Notes under the pieces: model-generated
Databases searched by the model: none
Told to the model about the DNA's origin: nothing
The model's input: the letters and a program-made list of their open reading frames with translations, nothing else
Translations under genes and position numbers: made by a program
Shown here: positions 27,916 through 37,190 of the stretch, piece by piece
How positions within the stretch are numbered: position 1 is the first letter of the stretch
How the letters are laid out: every line of letters begins with the position of its first letter
Origin: JAUXFS01 sp963772635
GTDB lineage: Bacteria > Pseudomonadota > Alphaproteobacteria > Rhodospirillales > Defluviicoccaceae
Assembly (NCBI GenBank): GCA_963772635.1
Contig: CAVYYK010000027.1
Span: forward strand, 1 to 64,000
Direction: 5' to 3'
Length of the DNA: 64,000 bases

Positions 27916-28584
27916 CTAGCGACGGTGCTCGGCGAACAGCGCCAGGGTGCGCTCCAGCGCTTCGGCGGCGGCGGTCGGGCGGTAGGCGTCGCGGTGGTCG
28001 CAGTTGAAGCCGTGGCCGGCGCCCTCGTAGACGTAAACCGGCACGTTCGGATGAGCGGCGCGGATTTTGTCGACGTCGGCGAGCGGGATCGTCGCGTCCT
28101 CGGCGCCGAAGTGCATGATCACCGGACAGCGCGGATTTTCGTCGAGGAAATCGACGATCAGCCGGCCATAGTAGGCGGCGACGCACCCCACTTCGAGGCG
28201 GCAGCCGGCGAGCCACACCCAGGTCCCGCCCCAGCAATAGCCGACGACGCCGACCCGGCCGTCCGGCTGGATCGCAGTGGCCGCCGCCCAGATGTCCAGC
28301 ATCGGGCCATCCCAACCGACGGCGACGGCGAGTTCGCGGCCTTTCTCGATGCCGGGCTCGTCGTAGCCGAGCTCGACGCCGGGGCGAACACGATCGAACA
28401 GCGCCGGCGCGATCGCCTCGTAGCCGTCCGCGGCGAACCGGTCGCAGACGTCGCGGATGTGCGCGTTCACCCCGAAGATCTCCTGGACGACGACCACGCC
28501 GCCCTTGCGTGGCCCCTTCGTCTTAGCCCGATAGGCGTCGAATCCGTGCCCGTCGGACGCGGTCAGCCGAATGGTTTCACCCAT
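27916..28584 (-). CDS. Dienelactone hydrolase family protein
   Basis: This 222-aa alpha/beta hydrolase has a Cys nucleophile in GYCWGGTW, the acid in FGAEDATIP and the His in GAGHGFNCD, the triad of dienelactone hydrolases. These hydrolyse lactones or other activated esters in the cytoplasm. The ATG at 28584 is preceded by GGAGGAG. The length is normal for the family. It is divergent from the two thioesterase genes. The physiological substrate cannot be told from sequence. Confidence 0.92.
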   Translation of the reverse strand: MGETIRLTASDGHGFDAYRAKTKGPRKGGVVVVQEIFGVNAHIRDVCDRFAADGYEAIAPALFDRVRPGVELGYDEPGIEKGRELAVAVGWDGPMLDIWAAATAIQPDGRVGVVGYCWGGTWVWLAGCRLEVGCVAAYYGRLIVDFLDENPRCPVIMHFGAEDATIPLADVDKIRAAHPNVPVYVYEGAGHGFNCDHRDAYRPTAAAEALERTLALFAEHRR

Positions 28585-28705
28585 GATCTCCTCCCTCCAC
28601 GGGGGCCGTTGCCCCCGCACTAAAATCTGTCTCACCCACAAGGAGTTTACGTATAGTATCCGATCAGTCGACCACCCAAACAGTGACAACAACAGGCCGA
28701 CCCTT

Positions 28706-29191
28706 GTGAAACGTCCCGCTCCCCTGCCCGACCTCGACTACATCGTCAAGATTTTCGAGAAAATCCCCCATTGCCGGGCGATGGGCATGGAGGTCGTCGA
28801 GATCCGTCACGGCAAGGGCTTCATGTGCATCGACTACTCGAAGCGGCTGGTCGGCAATCCCGAGACCCGGGTCGTCCACGGCGGCGTCATCACCGCGCTG
28901 CTCGACACCCTCGGCGGGATCGTGGTGATGACCTCGGTGCCGGAGAACACGCCGATCGCCACATTGGACCTGCGCATCGACTACCTGCGGCCGGCGACAC
29001 CGGACAAGCGCATCCTGGCGTCCGCCGAGTGCTACAAGGTGACCGAAAACGTCGCCTTCGTCCGCGGCCTCGCCTATCACGAGATCGATGGCGATCCGAT
29101 CGCCAATTGCACCGGGACCTACATGCTCGGCGCCACCGGATTCGCCTCCAAGGGCGGCGGCGGTGAGAAAGGGGGAGGGCAACCATGCTGA
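28706..29191 (+). CDS. PaaI family thioesterase (hotdog fold), first of a pair
   Basis: This 161-aa hotdog protein has the PaaI motif VVHGGVITALLDTLGG with the catalytic Asp, and the second strand LDLRIDYLRPA. It would hydrolyse acyl-CoA thioesters. The GTG at 28706 was chosen because similarity starts at about KRPAPLPDLDYIV. Its 3' end overlaps the second thioesterase gene (ATGCTGA), so the two are co-translated and may form a heteromer. Substrate unknown. Confidence 0.88.
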   Translation: MKRPAPLPDLDYIVKIFEKIPHCRAMGMEVVEIRHGKGFMCIDYSKRLVGNPETRVVHGGVITALLDTLGGIVVMTSVPENTPIATLDLRIDYLRPATPDKRILASAECYKVTENVAFVRGLAYHEIDGDPIANCTGTYMLGATGFASKGGGGEKGGGQPC

Positions 29192-29610
29192 AGTCGATCG
29201 CCAAACTGAAGCAGTCGCGGGACATCGCTGCGATCAACAAGCTGATCCCCTACGCCCGCTCCGTGGGCCTGGAGGTGATTGTCGACGACGACGACGTGCT
29301 CACCGTGCTCCGCTTTCACGACGACAACATCGGCAACTACATCATCCGGGCGATTCACGGCGGCGTCGTCGGCGCCTTGCTCGAGCATGCGGCGATCGTC
29401 CATCTCCTGGCGGAGACCGAGGCGGCGGTGGTCCCCAAGATCGTCAATCTTTCCGTCGACTATCTGCGGCCATGCATGGCGGCCGATACCTTCGCCCGCG
29501 GCCGGGTGATCCGCCAGGGACGACGGGTCGCCAACGTGCGCGCCGAGGCCTGGCAGGAGAGTCCCGAAAAGCCGGTCGCCGCCGCCCACGCCCACTTCCT
29601 GCTGGCCTGA
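29185..29610 (+). CDS. PaaI family thioesterase (hotdog fold), second of a pair
   Basis: This 141-aa hotdog protein has AIHGGVVGALLEHAAIVHLL, in which Glu-His replaces the Asp-Thr of the first gene at the catalytic helix, and VNLSVDYLRPCMA. The altered catalytic residue suggests that one subunit is active and the other structural, or that it has a different mechanism. The start ATG overlaps the upstream gene's last codons. The ribosome binding site GGGGGAGGG lies inside the upstream gene. Confidence 0.88.
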   Translation: MLKSIAKLKQSRDIAAINKLIPYARSVGLEVIVDDDDVLTVLRFHDDNIGNYIIRAIHGGVVGALLEHAAIVHLLAETEAAVVPKIVNLSVDYLRPCMAADTFARGRVIRQGRRVANVRAEAWQESPEKPVAAAHAHFLLA

Positions 29611-29672
29611 GGGAACGCCAACTCTCATCAAACGGGCGGCCCGATGAAGTAGCCTTCTTGGGCTCGCCGGAG

Positions 29673-30770
29673 TCAAACGTTGAAGCGGAACAGCATGATG
29701 TCGCCGTCCGAGACCACGTAGTCGCGGCCTTCCGAGCGCATCCGGCCGGCGTCGCGGGCGGCCTGCTCGCCGCCCAGCGCGATGAAATCATCGTAGGAGA
29801 TGGTCTCGGCGCGGATGAAACCGCGTTCGAAGTCGGTATGGACCGCGCCCGCCGCCGCCGGCGCCTTGGCGCCGCGCCTGACCGTCCAGGCACGGCTCTC
29901 CTTGGGGCCGGCGGTGAAGAAGGTGATCAGGTCGAGGAGGTGATAGCCGGCGCGGATCACCCGGTCGAGCCCGGTTTCGTGGAGGCCGAGGCTGTCCAGA
30001 TAGGCCGCCCGTTCGCCGGCGTCGGCCAGTTCGGCGAGTTCGGCCTCGATCCGCGCCGAGATGACCACGGATTCGGCCCCTTCCTCGGCGGCGCGGGCGG
30101 CGACCGCCTCGGTCAGCGCGTTGCCGGTCGCCGCCGCCTCGTCGACGTTGCAGACGTAGAGCACCGGCTTGGCGGTCAGCAGTTGCAGCGACCGGAAAGC
30201 CTTCCGTTCCTCCTCGGCGACCCGCACCCGGCGGGCCGGGCGGCCGTCCCGGAGCCCCGCCAGCGCCCGTTCGACCACCGGCAGCGCCTCCTTGGCCTCG
30301 CGGTCGCCGCCGCGCGCCTTCTTGGTCAGCGGAACCTGCCGACGCTCCAGGCTTTCCATGTCGGCGATCATCAGCTCGGTCTCGATGATCTCGGCGTCGC
30401 GCAGCGGATCGATGGTACCGGCGACGTGGACCACCCCGTCGTCGTCAAAGCAGCGCACCAGGTGGATGACCGCATCGACCTCGCGGATGTTGGCGAGAAA
30501 TTTGTTGCCGAGCCCCTCGCCTCGGCTTGCGCCCTTGACGAGGCCGGCGATGTCGACGAACTCCAGGTGGGTCGGTGTCACTTTCTGCGACCTGGAGATC
30601 GCAGCGATCCGGTCCAGCCGGCGATCGGGAATGGCGACCCGGCCGACGTTGGGTTCGATGGTGCAGAACGGAAAGTTCGCCGCCTGCGCCGCCGCGGTCG
30701 CGGTGAGGGCGTTGAACAGGGTCGACTTGCCGACATTGGGCAGGCCGACGATGCCGCAGTTAAACCCCAC
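29673..30770 (-). CDS. ychF: Redox-regulated ATPase YchF (Obg-like)
   Basis: This 365-aa P-loop protein belongs to the OLA1/YchF family. G1 is GLPNVGKSTLFNALT, G2/G3 are FCTIEPNVG and DIAGLVKGAS, and the TGS domain is at the C-terminus (FFTAGPKESRAWTVRRGAK, then DFERGFIRAETI). YchF binds ATP and associates with ribosomes. The gene overlaps the upstream pth by 11 bases, forming the conserved alphaproteobacterial order prs, rplY, pth, ychF. Confidence 0.97.
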   Translation of the reverse strand: MGFNCGIVGLPNVGKSTLFNALTATAAAQAANFPFCTIEPNVGRVAIPDRRLDRIAAISRSQKVTPTHLEFVDIAGLVKGASRGEGLGNKFLANIREVDAVIHLVRCFDDDGVVHVAGTIDPLRDAEIIETELMIADMESLERRQVPLTKKARGGDREAKEALPVVERALAGLRDGRPARRVRVAEEERKAFRSLQLLTAKPVLYVCNVDEAAATGNALTEAVAARAAEEGAESVVISARIEAELAELADAGERAAYLDSLGLHETGLDRVIRAGYHLLDLITFFTAGPKESRAWTVRRGAKAPAAAGAVHTDFERGFIRAETISYDDFIALGGEQAARDAGRMRSEGRDYVVSDGDIMLFRFNV

Positions 30771-31428
30771 GGGGGTCTTCCGACGATCCGGGCGCCCCGG
30801 GATCCGGCTTGTCGGGCGTGTCGGGCGGGTCGGTCCGTTTCGGTTTGGGCGGGTTCACCGCCAGGGCGACCTTGCTCATGAACGCCCCGGCGTCGCCGCG
30901 CACCAGCAACGGAAACTGCTCGGCGACGGCACCGAGAAGCGGATCGAGCCACGACGCGTCGGCCTTGGCGAAATCCTTGAGCACATGGCCGACCACCCGC
31001 TCCTTGTCACTGGGCCGACCGATGCCGAGGCGCACCCGCCGAAAGCCGGGGCCGACATGACCGTGCAGGCTCCTCAGGCCGTTGTGGCCGGCGTGGCCGC
31101 CGCCGTCCTTGACGCGGAGCTTGCCGGCGGCGAGATCGAGCTCGTCGTGGAACACCAGGATGTCCTCCGTCGGGATCTTGTAGAAGCGGGCGGCGGCCCC
31201 GACGGAGCGGCCGGATTCGTTCATGTAGGTCATCGGCTTGAGCACCAGGATCGGGCGTCCGGCGACGGTTCCCTCGGTGATCTCGCCCTGGAACCGGGCG
31301 CGGAACGGACCGAACCCATGGCGGCGGGCGATCGCCTCCGCCGCCATGAACCCGATATTGTGCCGGTTCCCGGCATAGGCCGGGCCTGGATTGCCGAGGC
31401 CGACGACCAGCAGCCGCGTCGATGGCAT
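30760..31428 (-). CDS. pth: Peptidyl-tRNA hydrolase
   Basis: Pth releases peptides from prematurely dropped peptidyl-tRNA. The active-site residues are visible: GLGNPGPAY with Asn, NRHNIGFMAAE with the catalytic His, MTYMNESG and FHDELDL with Asp. The length is 222 aa including a basic, Pro/Asp-rich tail beyond the usual 190. It lies 24 bases downstream of rplY and overlaps ychF, so the operon is translationally linked. Confidence 0.97.
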   Translation of the reverse strand: MPSTRLLVVGLGNPGPAYAGNRHNIGFMAAEAIARRHGFGPFRARFQGEITEGTVAGRPILVLKPMTYMNESGRSVGAAARFYKIPTEDILVFHDELDLAAGKLRVKDGGGHAGHNGLRSLHGHVGPGFRRVRLGIGRPSDKERVVGHVLKDFAKADASWLDPLLGAVAEQFPLLVRGDAGAFMSKVALAVNPPKPKRTDPPDTPDKPDPGAPGSSEDPRGV

Positions 31429-31452
31429 GAAACCCGGAAAGGGCTACGAGGG

Positions 31453-32109
31453 CTAGTCCTCGCCGCCCTTTTCCTTTTCCTCCTCCTCGCCGGCGACTTC
31501 CGCTTCCTCGCCTTCCTCGGCCTCTTCCTCCTCGACGGTTTCGACCGTCGGCTGCGCCACCGACGCCACCGCGGCTTCGGGATCCGTGATCACCAATTCC
31601 GCATCCGCCGGGATCTTAAGGTCGCTGATGTGAACGACGTCGCCCACTTCCAGTCCGGTCAGATCGACACTGATGCTCTCGGGGATCGCATCGGGCCGAC
31701 AAATCAGCGGAATGGTGCGCATGATCACGTTGAGGACGCCGCCGAATTTGAGCCCCGGCGATTCCTCCTCGTTCTCGAACACCACCTCCACGTCCACCTC
31801 GAACGTGGTGGTGGCGCTGAACCGCATGAAATCGACATGAATGGGAAAATCGGTGACAGGGTCCTTCTGCAGGTCGCGCGCCAGCACCCTCTCCTTCTTG
31901 CCGCCGACGTCGATCTCGAACACGTGGGAGAAGAACCCGTGGCCACGGGTCTGCTTCAGCAGACCTTTCTCATCGAGCGAGATCATGACCGGGGCCTGCT
32001 TGTCGCCGTAGATGACGGCGGGAACGCGGCCGTCTCGACGCGTCTGACGGGCTGCCCCCTTACCGGCCCGTTCGCGTGCCTCAGCCGCGAAAGTGATGGT
32101 GTCTGCCAT
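31453..32109 (-). CDS. rplY: 50S ribosomal protein L25, Ctc/TL5 form
   Basis: This 218-aa protein has an N-terminal 5S-rRNA-binding L25 domain (RRDGRVPAVIYGDKQAPVMI) and a C-terminal TL5 beta domain. The last 35 residues are a Glu-rich acidic tail typical of the alphaproteobacterial form. The ATG at 32109 follows AAAGGAGAAT. It is second in the prs-rplY-pth-ychF operon. Confidence 0.96.
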   Translation of the reverse strand: MADTITFAAEARERAGKGAARQTRRDGRVPAVIYGDKQAPVMISLDEKGLLKQTRGHGFFSHVFEIDVGGKKERVLARDLQKDPVTDFPIHVDFMRFSATTTFEVDVEVVFENEEESPGLKFGGVLNVIMRTIPLICRPDAIPESISVDLTGLEVGDVVHISDLKIPADAELVITDPEAAVASVAQPTVETVEEEEAEEGEEAEVAGEEEEKEKGGED

Positions 32110-32185
32110 TCGCTATTCTCCTTTTCAAACAAGCCGCCGGCCTCCAGGGGTGCCGGCGGATGGCGTCTATGTAACGGAATTCAAT

Positions 32186-33118
32186 TCAGTCGAACAGACT
32201 GGAAACGGAGGTTTCCTCGCTGATTCGGCGGATTGCCTCGGCCATCAGCGGCGCGACGCTCAACTGCTTGATGTTGTGGGAAACGCGGACCGCCTCGGTG
32301 GCGGCAATACTGTCGGTGATGATCAGCGCCTCCAGCGGCGACGAACTCACCCGCGCGACCGCCCCGCCCGACAGCACGCCATGGGTGGCGTAGGCGGAGA
32401 CCGACGCCGCCCCGGCCTCCATCAGCCCCACCGCGGCATTGCACAGGGTCCCCGCGGAATCGACGATGTCGTCGATCAGGATGCAGCGGCGGTCGCGAAC
32501 GTCGCCGATCACGTGCATGACCTCGGAGACGCCCGCGCTCTCGCGGCGCTTGTCGATGATCGCCAAGTCGCTGTCGAAGCGCTTGGCGATCAGCCGGGCG
32601 CGGAACACGCCGCCGATATCCGGCGACACCACCGTCAGATCGTCGGAATTGAACCGCTTCTCGATGTCCTTGGTGAACACCGGCCCGGCGGTGAGGTTGT
32701 CCAGCGGGATGTCGAAGAAACCCTGGATCTGCCCCGCGTGCAGGTCGATGGTGAGGACCCGGTCGGCGCCGGCGACGGTAATCAGATTGGCCACCAGCTT
32801 GGCCGAGATCGGCGTCCGCGGACCCGACTTCCGGTCCTGGCGGGCATAGCCGAAATAGGGCATCACCGCGGTGATCCGCCGGGCCGAGCCGCGGCGCAGC
32901 GCGTCCAGCGTGACCAGAAGCTCCATCACGTTGTCGTTGGCCGGATAGGAGGTCGACTGAACCACGAAAACGTCCTCGCCGCGGACGTTTTCGAGGATCT
33001 CGACGAACACTTCCATGTCCGAGAAACGGCGGATGGTGGCCTTGGCCAACGGCAGGTTGAGGTAAGCCGACACCGCTTCGGCGAGGGCCCGATTGCTGTT
33101 GCAGGCGATGATCTTCAT
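32186..33118 (-). CDS. prs: Ribose-phosphate pyrophosphokinase
   Basis: Prs makes PRPP from ribose-5-phosphate and ATP for nucleotide, His and Trp synthesis. The 310-aa protein has the expected motifs: DVFVVQSTSYPANDNVMELL, the Mg/ATP region PYFGYARQDRK, the flexible DLHAGQIQGFFDIP and the PRPP loop ILIDDIVDSAGTL. The length is standard. It is the first gene of the conserved operon. The M24 peptidase gene lies upstream on the same strand. Confidence 0.97.
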   Translation of the reverse strand: MKIIACNSNRALAEAVSAYLNLPLAKATIRRFSDMEVFVEILENVRGEDVFVVQSTSYPANDNVMELLVTLDALRRGSARRITAVMPYFGYARQDRKSGPRTPISAKLVANLITVAGADRVLTIDLHAGQIQGFFDIPLDNLTAGPVFTKDIEKRFNSDDLTVVSPDIGGVFRARLIAKRFDSDLAIIDKRRESAGVSEVMHVIGDVRDRRCILIDDIVDSAGTLCNAAVGLMEAGAASVSAYATHGVLSGGAVARVSSSPLEALIITDSIAATEAVRVSHNIKQLSVAPLMAEAIRRISEETSVSSLFD

Positions 33119-33269
33119 GACGCGAGACTTCCTTCCGCCGAGCCCCCCGGAGCCTGGGCAGGATCATCGGCGGCCGGCGCCGCCACCCTTCCTCGAGCGC
33201 GAGACGGGCGGAATGTAACAATGTCGACGTGGTCTTGCAAACCGGTTTGTCGGTCGGGCACGAGCCGGT

Positions 33270-33338
33270 TCAGCTCATCACGCAGGTCGCCAACAAGACC
33301 AGAACGAAAAAAGCGACCAGGATGATCAGATGCGGCAT
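33270..33338 (-). CDS. Possible 22-aa hydrophobic peptide
   Basis: Between the M24 peptidase stop and prs an ATG opens a 22-codon frame, MPHLIILVAFFVLVLLATCV then MS and TGA. It would be a single membrane helix. No clear ribosome binding site precedes it, so translation would depend on coupling to the peptidase gene that ends 7 bases upstream. It could equally be chance in a hydrophobic-codon-rich stretch. Confidence 0.3.
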   Translation of the reverse strand: MPHLIILVAFFVLVLLATCVMS

Positions 33339-33344
33339 TCCGGT

Positions 33345-34497
33345 CTACCTGACGACGAACTCCAGCGGCGCCCGCGAAAGCGGGGCGACGCCGGCCGTCG
33401 GTCACCTGCACCGTCTGGCCGAGGCTCATCGCCAGTCCGGCATCGGAGTCGAAGATGATGATGTGAACAAAGAAAACCATGTCGGGCGCCGCCGGCTCCG
33501 GGCAGCCGTGATACAGCATCGGCCAGTCCATCCAGTTGGGCGAAAAGGTGGTGCCGAGACTGTATCCGCAGGCGTTCATGCGGTGGGCGCGATAGCCGGC
33601 GGCGTCGAGCACCCGGGCGTGGGCGTCGAAGGCTTCGCCCACCGGCCGGCCCGGGACCAGCGCCGCCTTGGCGGCGTCGAGGGCATCCCCGGCGGCGTCG
33701 AACATCGCCCGCTGCGCCGGCGGCGGATTGCCGACGGCGAAGGTGCGCATCAGGCAGGCGTGGTAGTGGCGATAGGCGCCCGCCCACTCCAGGGTCAACT
33801 GGTCGTCGGCGTCGAGGGTGCGGCGGCCGGAATGATAACGACACAACAGGGCGTCGCGGCCGGAGCCGATGATATACTCGTTGCCGGGATAGTCGCCGCC
33901 GCCTCGCAGCACCGCCCCCTGCATGGCGGCGAGGATATCCGCTTCCGAGGCCCCCGGTCCGGTCAGCGCCACCGCGGCGTCGTAGGCGTCGTCGGCGAGC
34001 TCGGCGGCGCGCCGCACGTAGGCCAGCTCGGCCGCGCTTTTCACCACCCTCAGCCGGCTGACCAGATCGGACCCGTCGGCGGTCGTACAGAACCCGTGGA
34101 GAGCCGCCGCCAACCGAAAGCCGTTGCGGGCGGTGAGGCCGTACGCCTCCCATTCGACGCCGAGGCGCCGGCCGCGGCATCCGTGTTCGGAGAGGATGTC
34201 GCGGAGTTGAACCGACGGATCGGCGCCATCCCCGTCCACCCACAGCCGGATGTCTTCGATCATCGACGTGTGGCGCGCCTGGCGCAGGTCCGGGGCACGG
34301 GTCAGCAAGGTCATCGTTCCGTCGGCACCCAGGTACAGGCACTGGAAGAACACGTAGCCGAACGTGTCGTAGCCGGTGAGGTAGAACATGCTCTCCTGGC
34401 GGAAGATCAAAAGCCCGTCCAGCCCGCGTTCGGCCATCAGGACACGGGTCCGGGCGCGACGGTCGGCGAGTTCTTTCTCGGAGAAATGCAGCGCCAT
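33345..34497 (-). pseudogene. M24 family Xaa-Pro peptidase/creatinase-like, 3' frameshift
   Basis: The N-terminal creatinase domain (LIFRQESMFYLTGYDTFGY) and the pita-bread domain are intact: DDQLTLEWAGAYRHYHACLM with the metal-ligand region, HRMNACGYSLGTTFSPNW and FFVHIIIFDS. After VQVTDG at about 33395 the frame shifts. The natural end APLSRAPLEFVVR and stop are in another frame, ending at 33345. Several classical metal ligands look replaced, so it may be a creatinase-like hydrolase and not a metalloprotease. Only the last about 18 residues are affected, so the protein may still work. It sits 9 bases downstream of pgeF. Confidence 0.8.
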
Positions 34498-34506
34498 GGC
34501 TTGTTT

Positions 34507-35274
34507 CTAGGGCTCCAGGACAATGGCCGACAGGCCGCGGCCGTAGTCACCGCCGCCGTTGAGGGTCGTTCTGCGGTAGCTGAAGAAACGCTCCTCGTCG
34601 GCGCAGGTATCGTACGGAAGCTCCTCGAACGTCTTGATCGAAAGGTCGGAAAGCCGCCGGACCACATACCCGGGAAGGTCGAACATGAAATGGCCTTCCC
34701 GGGAAGAAGGCCGAAACAGGCGATCCGTTCCGGGATCGTCGGCGGTGAACCCGGCGTGGAATTCCGGCCCGACCTCGTAAGACTCCTGGCGAATGCAGGG
34801 GCCGACAACGGCAACCGTGCTTTGCGCCCGTGCGCCGAGATCGACCATTGCCGCGACGGTGGCCTCGAGAATACCGGCGCGGGCGCCACGCCAGCCCGCA
34901 TGGGCCGCGCCGATCACGCCGGCAGCAGCGTCGGCGAACAGCACCGGGACGCAATCGGCGGTCAGGATGCCGAGGGCGACGCCCTTGGTTCGTGTCACCA
35001 ACCCGTCGACCTGGGGGCGCTCGTCCGCCGCCCAAGGCTTCTCTACCACCGCCACCCGGTCGGAGTGCACCTGATAGGCGGTCGCCAGCGATTCGCCCGG
35101 AACGCCGAAACGATCCATCGCCCGCGCCCGGTTGGTCCCAACCCGATCGGGGTAGTCCCTAGACCCGAGACCGCAATTGAGCGACGCGTACGCCCCCTCG
35201 CTGACCCCGCCCCGACGGGTGAAGAACCCATGGCGGACCCCGGAAGCTTCGTTCAAAACGTCGGCCGTGATCAC
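34507..35274 (-). CDS. pgeF: Peptidoglycan editing factor PgeF (YfiH/laccase-like)
   Basis: This 255-aa protein of the YfiH family was once called polyphenol oxidase. Metal-ligand motifs are visible: ATAYQVHSDRV (His), TADCVPVLFADAAAG (Cys) and GAAHAGWRGARAGI (His). PgeF removes misincorporated serine from peptidoglycan precursors. The start (MITADVLNEASGVRHGFFTR) is typical. It lies directly upstream of the M24 gene in the same orientation. Confidence 0.94.
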   Translation of the reverse strand: MITADVLNEASGVRHGFFTRRGGVSEGAYASLNCGLGSRDYPDRVGTNRARAMDRFGVPGESLATAYQVHSDRVAVVEKPWAADERPQVDGLVTRTKGVALGILTADCVPVLFADAAAGVIGAAHAGWRGARAGILEATVAAMVDLGARAQSTVAVVGPCIRQESYEVGPEFHAGFTADDPGTDRLFRPSSREGHFMFDLPGYVVRRLSDLSIKTFEELPYDTCADEERFFSYRRTTLNGGGDYGRGLSAIVLEP

Positions 35275-35535
35275 GACTTCATCCCATTCCGTCCTTCGCC
35301 GCCGTTGCTCCCGGGATCGCCGGACATGGCGGCATTTGGATATTTAGCAGATACGAAGCCCCGCTTTCACGCATCCCGTTTGAACGCGCGAAAACAGAGA
35401 GAATGGATGGACCTCCGCAAGATGAACAGCCATGATGGAGTTCGCTCGTTCGCCTGCTGATCCTGGTGGGGCTCGCCTGGGTGGGACTGGCCGCGGCGCA
35501 GGACACCAACGGAATCTCAGGAGCCAGATCGAAGA

Positions 35536-36129
35536 TTGGCCTCGCGAGACGGCAGCACGGTGAACGGGCTCGAACGAATCGGCGAAGCGTCCGCGAGGCC
35601 GACACCGGAAGGTTCGCCACCCCGGCAGATCGAAGAGCTGCTGAAAGGCTACAACTACATCATCGTCCACGACTCCAACGGCGGCATCCGCGAGCTTCGG
35701 ATCCTGAACCCGAGGTCTTCCTCCGGCCCGGTGCCGCGGCGCGGCGTCGTCACCTCCGAGCGACAGGGCCGTCAACACACGGTCGAGGCCGAACTGGTCG
35801 GTCCTACCGGAAAGAAACGCACGGTCCGCCTGGTCGTCGATACCGGCGCCTCGATCGTGGTATTGCCGAGCTCGATGATCGCGCCGCTGGGCTTCAGCGA
35901 GGAGGAACTCGAGGATGACGAGGCCGAAACCACCAACGGCGCCGTCGCGGTGAAGACGGGGACCTTGCGGTCGGTCAGGGTCGGCCAGGCAAAAGCCGGC
36001 GATGTCTCGGTGGGCTTCATTGCCGACGAGCGGATCGGCAATCAGCACCTTCTCGGCATGAGCTTCCTCGGCCAATTTCGCCTGACCATCGACGACAAGA
36101 CCGACCGGATCGTTCTGCTGCCGAGATAG
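35536..36129 (+). CDS. Retropepsin-like aspartic protease (clan AA), 5' end disrupted
   Basis: The active-site motif VVDTGASIVVLPSSMI marks a single-domain aspartic protease that dimerises. The C-terminal family motif NQHLLGMSFLGQF is also present. These proteins are usually exported. A signal peptide (LLILVGLAWVGLAAAQ) is encoded at 35452-35502 but in a different frame from the protease domain, with another frame change next to the likely ATG at 35435. The full gene therefore probably spans 35432-36129 with one or two frameshifts. The TTG at 35536 is only the first in-frame start. Confidence 0.72.
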   Translation: MASRDGSTVNGLERIGEASARPTPEGSPPRQIEELLKGYNYIIVHDSNGGIRELRILNPRSSSGPVPRRGVVTSERQGRQHTVEAELVGPTGKKRTVRLVVDTGASIVVLPSSMIAPLGFSEEELEDDEAETTNGAVAVKTGTLRSVRVGQAKAGDVSVGFIADERIGNQHLLGMSFLGQFRLTIDDKTDRIVLLPR

Positions 36130-36145
36130 TCTTTAACGGTGGCTG

Positions 36146-36730
36146 TCAGTGGGGGTTGGTATTCAGCCTGGCTATCAGCGGCAGGATGGTCTGGTCGATC
36201 GCGGTTTCGTCGAGGGCGCCGAGGTGCACGTAGGCGATGCGGCCCTGCCGGTCGACGACGAAGGTTTCGGGGATGCCCCGCACCATCCACTCGCTGCCGA
36301 CGCGGCCATCGAGATCGGCACCGGTGCGGTTATAGGGGTCACCGTGACGATCCAGCCAGCGTTCGGCGTCGGCGGGCTTGTCCCTGAAATTGAGACCGTG
36401 GATGGGCACGACGCCTCGCCGCGCCAGCGCCATCAACAGCGGATGCTCCTCGCGGCAGGGACCGCACCAGGAAGCGAACAGATTGACCAGCGACGCCTCG
36501 CCGCGCAGATCCCGATCGGACAGACCCAGACGCCGCCCCTGCACCGGTGGCAGTTGGAATGCCGGAACCGGTTGGCCGATCGGAAGCAGGCCGAGGGTCA
36601 GGAAATCCTGCGCGGCAGCGACGTGCCGGATCGCGGCGACGACCGGCAAGACGATTAGCGAGCACACCAGAAAGCGGGAAACGAGCCTTTTACCGGAGGT
36701 CGCTAAATCAGTACCGGTCGCACGGCGCAT
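36146..36730 (-). CDS. Thiol:disulfide interchange protein, DsbE/CcmG type
   Basis: This 194-aa protein has an N-terminal membrane anchor (FLVCSLIVLPVVAAI) and a periplasmic thioredoxin fold with active site FASWCGPCREEHP. The cis-Pro loop is RGIPETFVVD. The GxxPxF segment at IGQPVPAFQLP is typical of CcmG, which reduces apocytochrome c before haem attachment. No other ccm genes are in the window, so the gene may be isolated. It converges on the retropepsin-like gene with a 16-base gap. Confidence 0.9.
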   Translation of the reverse strand: MRRATGTDLATSGKRLVSRFLVCSLIVLPVVAAIRHVAAAQDFLTLGLLPIGQPVPAFQLPPVQGRRLGLSDRDLRGEASLVNLFASWCGPCREEHPLLMALARRGVVPIHGLNFRDKPADAERWLDRHGDPYNRTGADLDGRVGSEWMVRGIPETFVVDRQGRIAYVHLGALDETAIDQTILPLIARLNTNPH

Positions 36731-37190
36731 CCGACGAGGCGTGCTGGCAGATCTTCCATTCGGGGATACCAGGAGGTCGCCTCACGCCTTCTGGTTCTGC
36801 GGCCACTTTCGGAGCAGGTGACGCAGCACTGGGCGAGAAGACGGGTTCTACCCGGCGCGGCGCCGACCGCCGAAGTGCGACTCTTGCTGTTCGATGGCGC
36901 CGAGCGGACTCGATTTGAAAATACTGACCGGCGAAAGCCGGCCCGCGATTGGCAGTGAATGATCCCCCGGGCAAGGCTTGTCGAACATGGCATCCCTGGC
37001 ATATCGGGAGGTCCCCCGTGCGACAGCGCCGCCGGCGCGTCGGACCACGGCAACGAGGAGCAGAGAGTCTCCGGGGAGCACGGCAAGCAATCTCATTCGT
37101 GACCAACCTTTCACCCTCGTGCGGGAATGATGATAGCGGCTGACCGGGTTGCGTGACCAGACGCACATCCGACGGCCTATGATTGGCCAC
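36731..37190. other. No intact gene; possible cytochrome c remnant
   Basis: Several overlapping minus-strand frames occur but none is convincing. One contains a single haem-binding pattern CQGCH (about 37003-37017) followed by GGSFTANRGPAFAGQYFQ, which resembles the start of a class I cytochrome c. A frame with a hydrophobic leader (MRLLAVLPGDSLLLVAVV) lies just upstream in a different phase. If it was a cytochrome gene, it is broken and truncated. Confidence 0.3.

Noticed and set aside
36848..37168. Real exported protein beginning MRLLAVLPGDSLLLVAVV
   Set aside because: The hydrophobic leader and the CxxCH-bearing segment are in different frames and the rest is low complexity, so it is listed only as a possible remnant.
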